A DNA stretch of 24,294 bases, taken from positions 1-24,294 of the forward strand of contig CAYHGV010000040.1 of NCBI GenBank assembly GCA_964356135.1, read 5' to 3'. Made by a program: the position numbers and the translations under genes. The notes under the pieces were generated by a model. The model ran no database searches. It had not been told where the DNA came from and worked only from the letters and a program-made list of their open reading frames with translations. The DNA is from CAYHGV01 sp964356135. GTDB taxonomy: Bacteria; Hydrothermota; Tepidihabitantia; CAYHGV01. Of this stretch, positions 1 through 7,010 are shown one piece after another (positions within the stretch are counted from its first letter, which is position 1; every line of letters begins with the position of its first letter).

Positions 1-199
1 CGGTGATACGCTCTTCTTCGATTCGATCGGCCGTACCGATCTGCCCGGCGGCTCTGAGAAGCAGATGTTTCAATCAGTAAAAAAACTGATCGAACTGTTG
101 CGCGATGATATGATGGTGTATCCCGGCCACGGTGACATCGGCTGGGTCAGTGAAATCAAAAGCATCAACCCCTTTATCCAGGAACTGTGTGAGACTTAG
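1..199 (+). CDS. MBL-fold metallo-hydrolase, C-terminal fragment
   Basis: Only the last 66 codons lie in the window, in the frame starting at base 2 and ending with TAG at 197-199. The peptide begins GDTLFFDSIGRTDLPGG and later has YPGHGDIGWVSE. GDxLF...GRxDLPGG and PGHG are the metal-ligand motifs (Asp and His) of the C-terminal half of hydroxyacylglutathione hydrolase/YcbL-type metallo-beta-lactamase-fold enzymes. These hydrolyse thioesters such as S-lactoylglutathione or related substrates in the cytoplasm. The substrate cannot be told from the fragment. The 5' end is cut by the window edge, not by a mutation. The next gene faces it tail to tail. Confidence 0.85.
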   Translation, partial: GDTLFFDSIGRTDLPGGSEKQMFQSVKKLIELLRDDMMVYPGHGDIGWVSEIKSINPFIQELCET

Positions 200-331
200 G
201 AGTCACAGGGAGAATTCCAACCGGGACGCTCGAAGCTGCGAGCCGACCGACTGGTCGACCCCAGATAGATCCGCACCCTGCCCGGGAAAATTATTTTTCG
301 ATTCGGTCGTATCGTACCGGAGAAAAACTAC

Positions 332-2272
332 TCACCGCAGGAGAATAATCTTACCGCCCCGGCGGGCAGTGATTCCCTGCCATTCGTAGAAATAGACGCC
401 GGCCGGCAACGACTGCCCCTGGTCATCCTGACCTGACCAGCGAAGAGAATATTCCTTTGGTTCTAAAACCCATGACCGGACCTTCCGACCGATTCGGTCA
501 TAGATTGCCAATACCCCGGGCTCGACCAGCATCAATTCTAATCGGACGGTAGTGTGCGCCGGCACCGGCGTGACTGAAATTCTTGTGAGATTTGACCGCC
601 CGGACGCGGTCTCGGCCATGCCGACCATGGTCGATTTTTTAAGAACCCGATTAGCCGGATCGAATTTTACCGTCGAAACATTTCCCGGGACCAAGAACGA
701 GAAAGTCTGTTCGGCCAGGCTATCCCGGACTTCAACCGTCGTATCGCTGCTGGTCGTAATAACCTCCAACGCCAGGGGCATCGTGAAAATCGGTGCATTT
801 GCCTGAACCTGGTTAATGGTAATCGTCAGGCTTGAACTATCGGTGCCGTGATTCTCGACCGACCAGTGCCACTGATATTCCGGATGACCTTGGTCATAAA
901 TCCACTCATCGAAAAACCATTGCAAATTCTTTCCCGAGATGGTCTCGGCGATTTTCTGGTATTCAGCAATCGAAGCATTCCCATACTGATAGAGATTAAA
1001 GTATTCCGGGAAGGTGGCAAAGAAACTGCTGTCGCCGATAACCGAGCGGAGCATATGCATAACCCAGGCACCTTTGCAGTAGGTGAGTCCCCAGATGAAG
1101 AGCTTGTCGCCGGGCAGATTGTAAAGCGAGTGACGATAGGTCTTATCGTCGGTAAAATAAGCGTTAGCATAAGACTGCATCTCGGTAGTGAAGGAAGCGG
1201 TTCCATATTTATATTCGGTAAAAAGCGCCTCGGAGTACGTGGCGAACCCCTCTTTAAGCCAGATATGGGGCCAGTCCAAAGCAGTTACACAGTTTCCCCA
1301 CCACTGGTGGGCTAATTCATGGGCGATGGTTCCTTCGTTGTTAGCGGTAACAACCGCCCGGGTGACTGTGGTCATCGTCTGGTGCTCCATCGCCCCATAT
1401 TTGAAGGGATAGACTTCTGCCATTCCATATTTCTCAAACGGGTAATCGCCAAATTTTTGAGAGTAAAAATCTAACATCTCGGGTACGTTGACAAAGTGAT
1501 TTCGGGCAAGGGTGGTATCATTTCCATAGACATAATACACAATCGGAACGGTATCGTTGTTCGGACGGACATAATAATCGCTGAACTCGACGTATTTCGA
1601 TATCGTTACACAAATAAGGTAGGTGGCGATCGGAAAATCGGTGCGCCAGTGGAAGGTCGTCGTCGCTCCCAGCGCCTGGGTGACATCCTCCAAGACCCCA
1701 TTCGATGCAACGACATAGCCGGTTGGAACGGTCGCATAGATTTCACACTGCGCTTTATCGAACATATGGTCGTAGCAGGGATACCAGTAGGGCGCATCAA
1801 ACGGCGAAGCGACGGTATAAGCGGTGGTGTCTAAGGTCCCGGGTTTCTTCGGGTAGTAATTAAAACCCAAATAATAGCTCGGATTTTTCGGGTCTTTTTT
1901 TGCCCACCCTCGATAGTTTACCGCAACCTCAAAGGACTGGTTTTGGCCATAGGTTGCGGGCATGATAATTATGAGGGTCGTGTCGTCATACTGAAAGCTG
2001 GTTATGGTCCCATCTACCCGCACTTCGTCACATTCAAGCTGATACATATCTAATTCCACCGTATCAAGCTTATCGATCGTGCTCTTTGCGAAGATGGTGA
2101 CTGTGCCGGAAAAGGTAGAATCAACCATCGGAAAGTTGAGATTCAAAACATACTTTTCGACGTCGTAAGTATGGGTCGATTCTGCTATCAGTGGTCTAAC
2201 GGTATAGTCTTCATAAAATTCGTACTGACCAAATGGTTCGCTCACTATCGCCAAAAACAATGTCCAGACCAT
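332..2272 (-). CDS. Exported M1-family zinc aminopeptidase with C-terminal sorting module
   Basis: 646 residues. The gluzincin signature is complete: substrate-binding GAMEH at 293-297, HELAH at 318-322 (H318, H322 zinc ligands, E319 catalytic) and the third ligand E341 in KEGFATYSE. The N-terminal M1 beta-domain occupies about 25-240. The start is a short hydrophobic stretch (MVWTLFLAIVSEPFG), a weak signal peptide. Residues 563-646 form an FlgD-Ig/type IX-like module (TPVP, AIYDRIGRKV, PAGVYFYEW, GGKIILLR), so the enzyme is probably secreted or surface-held and digests external peptides. The mammalian-type C-terminal helical domain is absent, as in short bacterial M1 enzymes. ATG 2272 is preceded by AAGGAGG at 4-nt spacing. 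It stands alone behind its own weak promoter. Confidence 0.9.
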   Translation of the reverse strand: MVWTLFLAIVSEPFGQYEFYEDYTVRPLIAESTHTYDVEKYVLNLNFPMVDSTFSGTVTIFAKSTIDKLDTVELDMYQLECDEVRVDGTITSFQYDDTTLIIIMPATYGQNQSFEVAVNYRGWAKKDPKNPSYYLGFNYYPKKPGTLDTTAYTVASPFDAPYWYPCYDHMFDKAQCEIYATVPTGYVVASNGVLEDVTQALGATTTFHWRTDFPIATYLICVTISKYVEFSDYYVRPNNDTVPIVYYVYGNDTTLARNHFVNVPEMLDFYSQKFGDYPFEKYGMAEVYPFKYGAMEHQTMTTVTRAVVTANNEGTIAHELAHQWWGNCVTALDWPHIWLKEGFATYSEALFTEYKYGTASFTTEMQSYANAYFTDDKTYRHSLYNLPGDKLFIWGLTYCKGAWVMHMLRSVIGDSSFFATFPEYFNLYQYGNASIAEYQKIAETISGKNLQWFFDEWIYDQGHPEYQWHWSVENHGTDSSSLTITINQVQANAPIFTMPLALEVITTSSDTTVEVRDSLAEQTFSFLVPGNVSTVKFDPANRVLKKSTMVGMAETASGRSNLTRISVTPVPAHTTVRLELMLVEPGVLAIYDRIGRKVRSWVLEPKEYSLRWSGQDDQGQSLPAGVYFYEWQGITARRGGKIILLR

Positions 2273-2293
2273 TCAGCCTCCTTATTTGAAGTA

Positions 2294-2321
2294 ATAGTGG
2301 CCGAAAAAAACCTTTTGTCAA
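2294..2321 (-). promoter_or_regulatory. Putative promoter of the M1 aminopeptidase
   Basis: A perfect -35 TTGACA (2316-2321, minus strand) lies 16 bp from CACTAT (2294-2299), a poor -10; TATTAC at 2291-2296 is an alternative at 19 bp. The predicted leader is about 14 nt and carries the AAGGAGG. The -35 is convincing, the -10 is not. Confidence 0.45.
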
Positions 2322-2603
2322 GACCGGCACAAGGAGAACCCTGAAAAACTACAAAATTATACCACGAAATCCGCCACGATTCTTGGCGGACGAAAGGACG
2401 AAATTCGTCGCGTCCAATTTTAAGAATGGACACGCAATAGAGTGACTGTAAGGAACTCAAACCACGAAAAATAAAGTGTAGCATTTCCGATATTTTAAAA
2501 TTTTGAACTCCTTGCAGTCGTTCTATCCTTCGGATTTCGTGATAAAAAGACTTCTTTAGTTCTCTCCACGAGAATCGGCTTGTGAAAACCTACCCGGACC
2601 GCA
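2322..2603. other. Intergenic gap with palindromes, no gene seen
   Basis: Together with the promoter this makes a 331-bp gap between the aminopeptidase and htpX. No coding sequence was recognised on either strand. It holds a TCCGCCA-N7-TGGCGGA palindrome at 2370-2390, followed by a second inverted repeat GGACG...CGTCC at 2396-2415 with GACGAA-A-TTCGTC at its core. The remainder is AT-rich and no T-tract terminator for htpX is obvious. Confidence 0.5.
2370..2390. repeat. Short palindromic repeat, copy A
   Basis: TCCGCCA (2370-2376), 7-nt loop, TGGCGGA (2384-2390). The same 7-bp arms with a 7-nt loop occur twice more upstream of lemA (4245-4265 and 4318-4338). An unannotated intergenic palindrome family is the simplest reading. 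Confidence 0.6.
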
Positions 2604-3518
2604 TTACACCGTCAATGCCCGGAGGCGCTTGATCCGCTCTTCTAAAGGCGGATGGGTGGAAAAAAGTCCGGCCGCCTTTTTAATCCGGTCTTTGCCAAAG
2701 GGATTGGCAATAAATAGATGGGCTATTGCCTGGGAAGCACCTTTGAGCTTGCCTTCGAAGGTTTCTAATTGTTCTAAGGCTGAAGCCAGTCCCTCCGGGT
2801 TGCGGGTGACAAAAGCGCCACTTGCATCTGCCAGATACTCCCGCTGCCGCGATATCGCACTCCGGATCAAAAGGACGACAATCGGTGCGAGGATCGCCAG
2901 GACCAAACCGACCAGTACGAGGATTGCGGTGAGACCGCCTCCGCTGCGCCGGCTGCTGCGCCGGCCTCCGCCCAATAAAAGCCCAAAACGGAAAAAGAAA
3001 TCCCGGAAGAGAATTAGGAGCCCACCCAAAATTCCCACAATCGTCATCAGCAGCATATCGTAATTCTTAATGTGAGAAACCTCGTGCGCGATCACCCCCT
3101 GGAGCTGCTCCCGATTCATCGTCTCCAAGAGCCCGCGGGTAACGGCAACCGAAGCATGGTTGGGATTACGGCCGGCCGCAAAGGCATTCGGCGCCAAATC
3201 TTCAACGATATAAACCTTCGGCTTTGGTATGCCGCCGGCAATTGCGATTTCCTCGACGACATTATTGAGCTGTTGGTATTCCGCCGGCTCCGCCGGTCGC
3301 GCCCCGGCCGAGAGTAAGGCGAGTTTGTCCGAATTAAAATAGAGCACCAGATTGTACAGCACAATAAAAACTCCGAAACCCACATAGCCCGTAATCCCCC
3401 AATTAAAAACTGTAACCACCGCAGCCCCCACTACACCCAAAATCAAACTGAAGATAACAATGAAAAAAAATGTCTTGAATTTGTTTCTGGCGATCAAGCC
3501 ATAGAGGGTATCTTTCAT
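2604..3518 (-). CDS. htpX: HtpX-like M48 membrane zinc metalloprotease
   Basis: 304 residues, typical for HtpX. HEVSH at 145-149 supplies two zinc His and the catalytic Glu; E227 in REYLADA is the third ligand. Predicted membrane helices lie at about 15-37, 43-61, 155-175 and 198-219, giving the usual layout with a cytosolic catalytic domain split by a hairpin. A Gly/Arg/Ser-rich linker at 183-196 precedes the last helix pair. HtpX degrades damaged or misfolded inner-membrane proteins together with FtsH. The gene follows lemA by 48 bp on the same strand, a common bacterial pair. No clear Shine-Dalgarno precedes ATG 3518; the spacer is a run of GTTAAA-like units, so translation may depend on lemA. 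Confidence 0.92.
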   Translation of the reverse strand: MKDTLYGLIARNKFKTFFFIVIFSLILGVVGAAVVTVFNWGITGYVGFGVFIVLYNLVLYFNSDKLALLSAGARPAEPAEYQQLNNVVEEIAIAGGIPKPKVYIVEDLAPNAFAAGRNPNHASVAVTRGLLETMNREQLQGVIAHEVSHIKNYDMLLMTIVGILGGLLILFRDFFFRFGLLLGGGRRSSRRSGGGLTAILVLVGLVLAILAPIVVLLIRSAISRQREYLADASGAFVTRNPEGLASALEQLETFEGKLKGASQAIAHLFIANPFGKDRIKKAAGLFSTHPPLEERIKRLRALTV

Positions 3519-3566
3519 CGGTGAAAAGTTAAAAGGTTAAATGGTTAAATAAAACATCGTCGAAAG

Positions 3567-4109
3567 CTAAAAACTCACCTTCACCGGTTCTTTTTCACCC
3601 TCGGGAATGTGGTAGAACTCCTCCGGCTTATAGCCGAAAATTTTGGCAAAGAGATTGGTCGGAACCTTTTGAACTGCAATATTATAGGACATAACGACAT
3701 CGTTGTAGAACTGCCGGGCAAAAGCAATCTTATTTTCGGTGCCGGTCAGCTCTTCCTGCAATCGCATGAAATTTTCGTTAGCTTTTAACGTCGGATACGC
3801 CTCGGCAACCGCAAACAGGCTTTTTAAGGTTTCGGACAGAGCGTTATTGGCCTGGGCGGTCTCGCCGACCGTTCGGGCGCCCATCGCCTTTGCCCGCGCC
3901 TCGGCTACCATTTCAAAAATCTCGCGCTCGTGTTTGGCGTAGCCTTTGACGGTCTCGACTAAATTCGGGATTAAATCATACCGCCGTTTAAGCTGGACAT
4001 CAATTTGAAACCAGGCGTTCCGGACCCGGTTTTTGAGAGTAACAAGTCGGTTATAGATGACGATGACTGCCAATACGACGATTGCAACAACAACAATCGC
4101 AATTATCAT
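3567..4109 (-). CDS. lemA: LemA family membrane protein
   Basis: 180 residues from ATG 4109. That codon was chosen over an in-frame upstream GTG (+9 residues) because AGGAGG sits 4 nt before it and the promoter's predicted start lies between the two. One N-terminal membrane helix (about 2-18, MIIAIVVVAIVVLAVIVIYN) is followed by the conserved helical LemA domain with RVRNAWFQIDVQLKRRYDL, IPNLVETVKGYAKHE, the EN-containing RLQEELTGTENKIAFAR, and a C-terminal FGYKPEEFYHIPEGE. The family has a helical-bundle fold facing outward; its biochemical role is not established, but it is repeatedly found next to htpX, as here. Probably the first gene of a lemA-htpX operon. Confidence 0.92.
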   Translation of the reverse strand: MIIAIVVVAIVVLAVIVIYNRLVTLKNRVRNAWFQIDVQLKRRYDLIPNLVETVKGYAKHEREIFEMVAEARAKAMGARTVGETAQANNALSETLKSLFAVAEAYPTLKANENFMRLQEELTGTENKIAFARQFYNDVVMSYNIAVQKVPTNLFAKIFGYKPEEFYHIPEGEKEPVKVSF

Positions 4110-4131
4110 TTTTCCTCCTGTTTGGATAAAA

Positions 4132-4159
4132 ACCATATCGGATTTTACCCCTCTGTCAA
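4132..4159 (-). promoter_or_regulatory. Promoter of lemA-htpX
   Basis: TTGACA (4154-4159), 16-bp spacer, TATGGT (4132-4137), minus strand. The predicted start is about 16 nt upstream of ATG 4109, leaving room for the AGGAGG. This is the transcription signal for lemA and probably htpX. Confidence 0.7.
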
Positions 4160-4225
4160 GGGCTGGCGGTTTTTATTCCGCCAATGAAATCCAGGTCTTT
4201 CACCGGTGAGAATCGCACCCTGATA

Positions 4226-4347
4226 AACCACCGAAGACACTGAATCCGCCATAGTGTGTGGCGGAACGGAAGGTTTATTATTTGTATTTCATTAATAATT
4301 CTTCAGTAAATTCCGTGTCCGCCATATATCGTGGCGGATCAGTGGTT
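4226..4347. repeat. 122-bp nested inverted repeat containing palindrome copies B and C
   Basis: The outer arms are AACCAC (4226-4231) and GTGGTT (4342-4347); inside are ACTGAA (4239-4244) and TTCAGT (4302-4307). Each half carries a TCCGCCA-N7-TGGCGG(A) palindrome (B 4245-4265, C 4318-4338; in C the first arm base is G-less by one mismatch). It fills most of the 307-bp gap between divergent lemA and lptF. No ORF is present. The form suggests a miniature element or REP-like repeat. Confidence 0.55.
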
Positions 4348-4382
4348 AAAAATGACTTTTTCATAGGTCTCGCTCATATTCC

Positions 4383-4410
4383 TTGACAGTCGTCCGCCAC
4401 GACCTATAGT
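4383..4410 (+). promoter_or_regulatory. Promoter of lptFG, giving a leaderless start
   Basis: TTGACA (4383-4388), 16-bp spacer, TATAGT (4405-4410). The usual 6-7 nt from the -10 puts +1 at or next to base 4417, the first base of the lptF GTG codon. The spacer contains a half copy of the TCCGCCACGA palindrome found nearby. Confidence 0.75.
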
Positions 4411-4416
4411 TGAATT

Positions 4417-5640
4417 GTGAAAATTCTCGACCGTTACATGATACGGGAATTTCTCGGTCCGTTGTTCTTGGGCTGGGGAGTGTTGACCTTCATTCTCTTG
4501 ATGGACCGGCTTTTCCTGCTGATTGATTTAATCATCAACAAAGGTCTTAAGTTTACGGTCGTCGGGGAAATTCTCCTCACCACCCTCCCGTTCGTCGTTG
4601 CTTCGACGGTTCCGATGGCGGTGATGTTGGCTTCGGTAATGGTCTTTGGCCGCTTGGCTCAAGATAACGAGTTTTCAGCCGTGAAATCATCCGGCGCTAA
4701 CCCCTTTCGCCTCAGCCTTCCTTTGATGATACTTTCTATCGCCCTCGCCGGTTTCATGATTTTTTTCAACGACCGGATTATGCCCGAGTCCAACCACAAG
4801 GTACGCAATCTGATGCAGGATATATCGAGCAAGCGCCCCACCGTCCGGATTCTCGAAGGAGTCTTTATGTCCGACTTCGAAGGCTATACGATTTTTATCG
4901 GCAACAAAGATGAGCGGCGTTCCAAAATCTATAATGTCACCGTCTTTGAAAAACAGGGGCGCGTCGTGCCCGCGATTATCACCGCCGCCGAAGGGAGCCT
5001 GACGACAACCCCGGATGAACGTTATCTAATCATGGAACTCTTGCGCGGCGAAATCCACGAATCGGTCGGTTCCAATTACCGGAAGCTCAATTTCGACAAA
5101 CATATTATCAATATCCCTTTGAATACTCAGCTCATCCGGCAGGAACGGGAATACCGTTCTGACCGGGAGATGGATCTGAAACGTCTGCGGAAAAAAATCC
5201 AGCCCCTCAATCGCGAGATCGCCGCTGCGCGCACGACCATCACCAAGTTAACTCAGGCAAAGCTCGACCCGCAGGTCCTCAAGATAAAAATCAAAGAAGA
5301 ACAGCTGCGACTGGAGTATAAGAAAAAAGAAAAGAATCGTTACCTGGTCGAAGTCAACAAAAAATTCTCGCTTCCGGTTGGCTGCCTGGTCTTCTTCTTT
5401 TTCGGTGCGCCCTTTGGCCTCCTCCTGCGCCGCGGCGGTTTTGGTGCTGGTTTCCTATCGAGCCTCGTCGTTTTTGCTCTTTACTATATGCTGTTGTTGG
5501 GCGGCGAAGGCCTTGCCGATTCCGGCAAGCTCGGCGCGTTCTGGGCGATGTGGCTACCCAATTTCATTCTCATTCCGCTCGCCGCCGAGCTCACCAGCCG
5601 CGTTTACTTTGAAAAGTCTCTGTTCCGCATTAACCGGTGA
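4417..5640 (+). CDS. lptF: LptF-type lipopolysaccharide export permease
   Basis: 407 residues, YjgP/YjgQ family. Helices at about 13-41 and 52-78, and a third at about 98-118, are followed by a periplasmic jelly-roll segment (about 120-240) and C-terminal helices (about 318-392). The conserved REFLGP start, the RLAQDNEFSAVKSSG coupling region after the second helix and LPVGCLVFFFFGAPFGLLLRRGG are typical. A charged, probably coiled-coil stretch at about 243-312 (LKRLRKKIQPLNREIAAAR and KIKEEQLRLEYKKKEKN) lengthens it relative to enterobacterial LptF. LptF and LptG form the permease that, driven by the ATPase LptB, extracts LPS from the inner membrane. GTG start with no Shine-Dalgarno; it overlaps lptG by GTGA. 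Which of the pair is F and which G is assigned by order. Confidence 0.88.
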   Translation: MKILDRYMIREFLGPLFLGWGVLTFILLMDRLFLLIDLIINKGLKFTVVGEILLTTLPFVVASTVPMAVMLASVMVFGRLAQDNEFSAVKSSGANPFRLSLPLMILSIALAGFMIFFNDRIMPESNHKVRNLMQDISSKRPTVRILEGVFMSDFEGYTIFIGNKDERRSKIYNVTVFEKQGRVVPAIITAAEGSLTTTPDERYLIMELLRGEIHESVGSNYRKLNFDKHIINIPLNTQLIRQEREYRSDREMDLKRLRKKIQPLNREIAAARTTITKLTQAKLDPQVLKIKIKEEQLRLEYKKKEKNRYLVEVNKKFSLPVGCLVFFFFGAPFGLLLRRGGFGAGFLSSLVVFALYYMLLLGGEGLADSGKLGAFWAMWLPNFILIPLAAELTSRVYFEKSLFRINR

Positions 5641-6710
5641 AGATCCTCGATCGATTTCTCATAAAAGAATTTTTAAAATATCTGCTCATCGCCCTTGCCT
5701 TTGTGGTCTTGATCTATCTCCTCTTCGACCTGTTCCAGATCATTGATACCTTCGTCAACCGCAAAACGAGCCTCTGGATCATCGGATTATACTATGCCTA
5801 TACCGTCCCTTCCTATTCCGGTCTCTTGTTACCGGTCGGCATCATCCTCTCCAGCTTCTTAGTCGTCGGGCGACTCACCCGCCAGCGAGAGCTTTCCGCA
5901 CTCAAAAGCGGAGGGATTGACCTCAATCGACTGTTCATCCCCTTCTTCGTTCTCGGTGCGCTGCTCGTTCCGGTTTCGTTTTTCGGTAACGAATTCATCA
6001 CCATTCCGGCCAATGGCAAGAGCCAGGATGTTCGGATCTACCGGGTTGAAAAACGCCAGCGCCCCAGCTATCAGATCCGGAATAATTTTTTTTACTACGG
6101 CGAAGAAGGTCGAACCTACTTCATCCGTTACTTCGAATCTAAGAATAATCTCTTAAGAAATTTTGTCGTATGGGAATTTGATCCTCATCGACAGATTCGC
6201 CAACGCTTTGATATTGCCGAAGCCCGATTCGAACATAACCGCTGGCTTGCCCGGGATGTGGTCAAGCGCGAGTTTGGTCCAACCGAACGGCTAACCCGTT
6301 ACCCTACCCTGGCATTGCAGGTAAAAGAAAAACCCGGCGATTTCGCCCAGCGGGAACGAGATATCAGCGAAATGAACTTCATTCAACTCTTCAAATACAT
6401 CAATAAAATGCACCGGGCCGGTGAGCGCGTCAACCGGGAGCTGGTCGAATTTCACTTTCGATTCTCCTATCCGTTCGTCGGATTGATCGTTCTGCTCTTA
6501 GCCCTGCCGTTAGCGAGCAGCCTGCGCCGGGGCGGAGTGATGCTCGGCCTGGGCATGGGCTTGCTCTTTTCATTCAGCTACTGGGGGGCAATCCAGACTG
6601 CCAAGGCTTTTGGTCTGGCCGGGATCATCAGCCCGGGCGTCGCCGCCTGGATTCCGAACATTTTTTTTGGCGCCCTGGGAATCTTATTTTTAACCCGAAT
6701 CGAACGATAG
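5637..6710 (+). CDS. lptG: LptG-type lipopolysaccharide export permease
   Basis: 357 residues, same YjgP/YjgQ family and clearly a paralogue of the preceding gene: both begin MKILDR and share a (R/T)xxELSALKSGG-like coupling region (here at 81-93). It has three N-terminal helices (to about 118), a periplasmic domain (about 120-275) and three C-terminal helices (FSYPFVGLIVLLLALPLASS onward). It lacks the coiled-coil insert of its neighbour. The GTG start overlaps the lptF stop as GTGA, so the two are translationally coupled and probably made in equal amounts for the LptB2FG transporter. LptB, LptC and LptA are not in the window. Confidence 0.88.
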   Translation: MKILDRFLIKEFLKYLLIALAFVVLIYLLFDLFQIIDTFVNRKTSLWIIGLYYAYTVPSYSGLLLPVGIILSSFLVVGRLTRQRELSALKSGGIDLNRLFIPFFVLGALLVPVSFFGNEFITIPANGKSQDVRIYRVEKRQRPSYQIRNNFFYYGEEGRTYFIRYFESKNNLLRNFVVWEFDPHRQIRQRFDIAEARFEHNRWLARDVVKREFGPTERLTRYPTLALQVKEKPGDFAQRERDISEMNFIQLFKYINKMHRAGERVNRELVEFHFRFSYPFVGLIVLLLALPLASSLRRGGVMLGLGMGLLFSFSYWGAIQTAKAFGLAGIISPGVAAWIPNIFFGALGILFLTRIER

Positions 6711-6724
6711 CACCCGCTACCTTA

Positions 6725-6832
6725 AAATCGAAAGGCGAGCGAAAGCTGCCAAACCCAATCGGAGCAGATCGAATTGGTGAAAGTAGCGCTCCAGTGATAC
6801 GAGCGCAAAACATCAAACGACCGATATTGAAT
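6725..6832 (-). pseudogene. Possible C-terminal remnant of an outer-membrane beta-barrel gene
   Basis: A 36-codon open stretch on the minus strand reads RSFDVLRSYHWSATFTNSIC, then SDWVWQLSLAFRF, then TAA (6722-6724). The alternating hydrophobic pattern and the terminal Phe are those of the last strand of an outer-membrane barrel. It opens at a TAA (6833-6835) with no start codon, so it can only be a fragment. It follows, one frame away, the truncated phosphoesterase start described next. Short, so only tentative. Confidence 0.35.
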
Positions 6833-6882
6833 TTACCTGTTGAGCCATCGGTAAAATGGATATCACTTATCGCAACCAGCAT
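6826..6882 (-). pseudogene. Truncated metallophosphoesterase start
   Basis: From ATG 6882 (minus) the reading begins MLVAISDIHFTDGSTGKFNI. The sequence (I/V)SDxHFxDGxxGxxN is the first metal-binding motif (DxH) of calcineurin-like phosphoesterases at its usual N-terminal place. After about 19 residues the similarity ends; the frame runs on to 6628, inside the antisense of lptG, without the GD, GNHD or GH motifs. A deletion joining a phosphoesterase 5' end to unrelated sequence fits best. Confidence 0.45.
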
Positions 6883-6957
6883 TTACCCCTTTATCTCTTT
6901 TGAAAAAATATTTTTCGCTTTTCCTGCTTCTATTAGCCAAAACCCATCTTCACTCAT
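6883..6957 (-). CDS. 24-residue ORF with strong Shine-Dalgarno
   Basis: ATG 6957 (minus) is preceded by AGGAGGAG at about 5 nt and reads MSEDGFWLIEAGKAKNIFSK EIKG then TAA, which abuts the ATG of the phosphoesterase remnant (TAAATG). It lies 53 nt after the stop of the VCBS propeller gene and could be the distal cistron of that operon. I do not recognise it. It may be a real small protein or the 5' debris of the same degraded locus. Confidence 0.3.
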   Translation of the reverse strand: MSEDGFWLIEAGKAKNIFSKEIKG

Positions 6958-7010
6958 AAAGCTCCTCCTGCCATTTTATTACGCTATTAAAAATTAATGA
7001 ACTCTGCTCT

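Noticed and set aside
826..1315. Open frames overlapping the M1 aminopeptidase
   Set aside because: The zinc-site and sorting motifs show that the minus-strand 646-residue frame is the real gene; the others have no support.
4200..4209. TCACCGGTGA perfect 10-bp palindrome
   Set aside because: It is a single short palindrome with no partner or promoter overlap; chance is a sufficient explanation.
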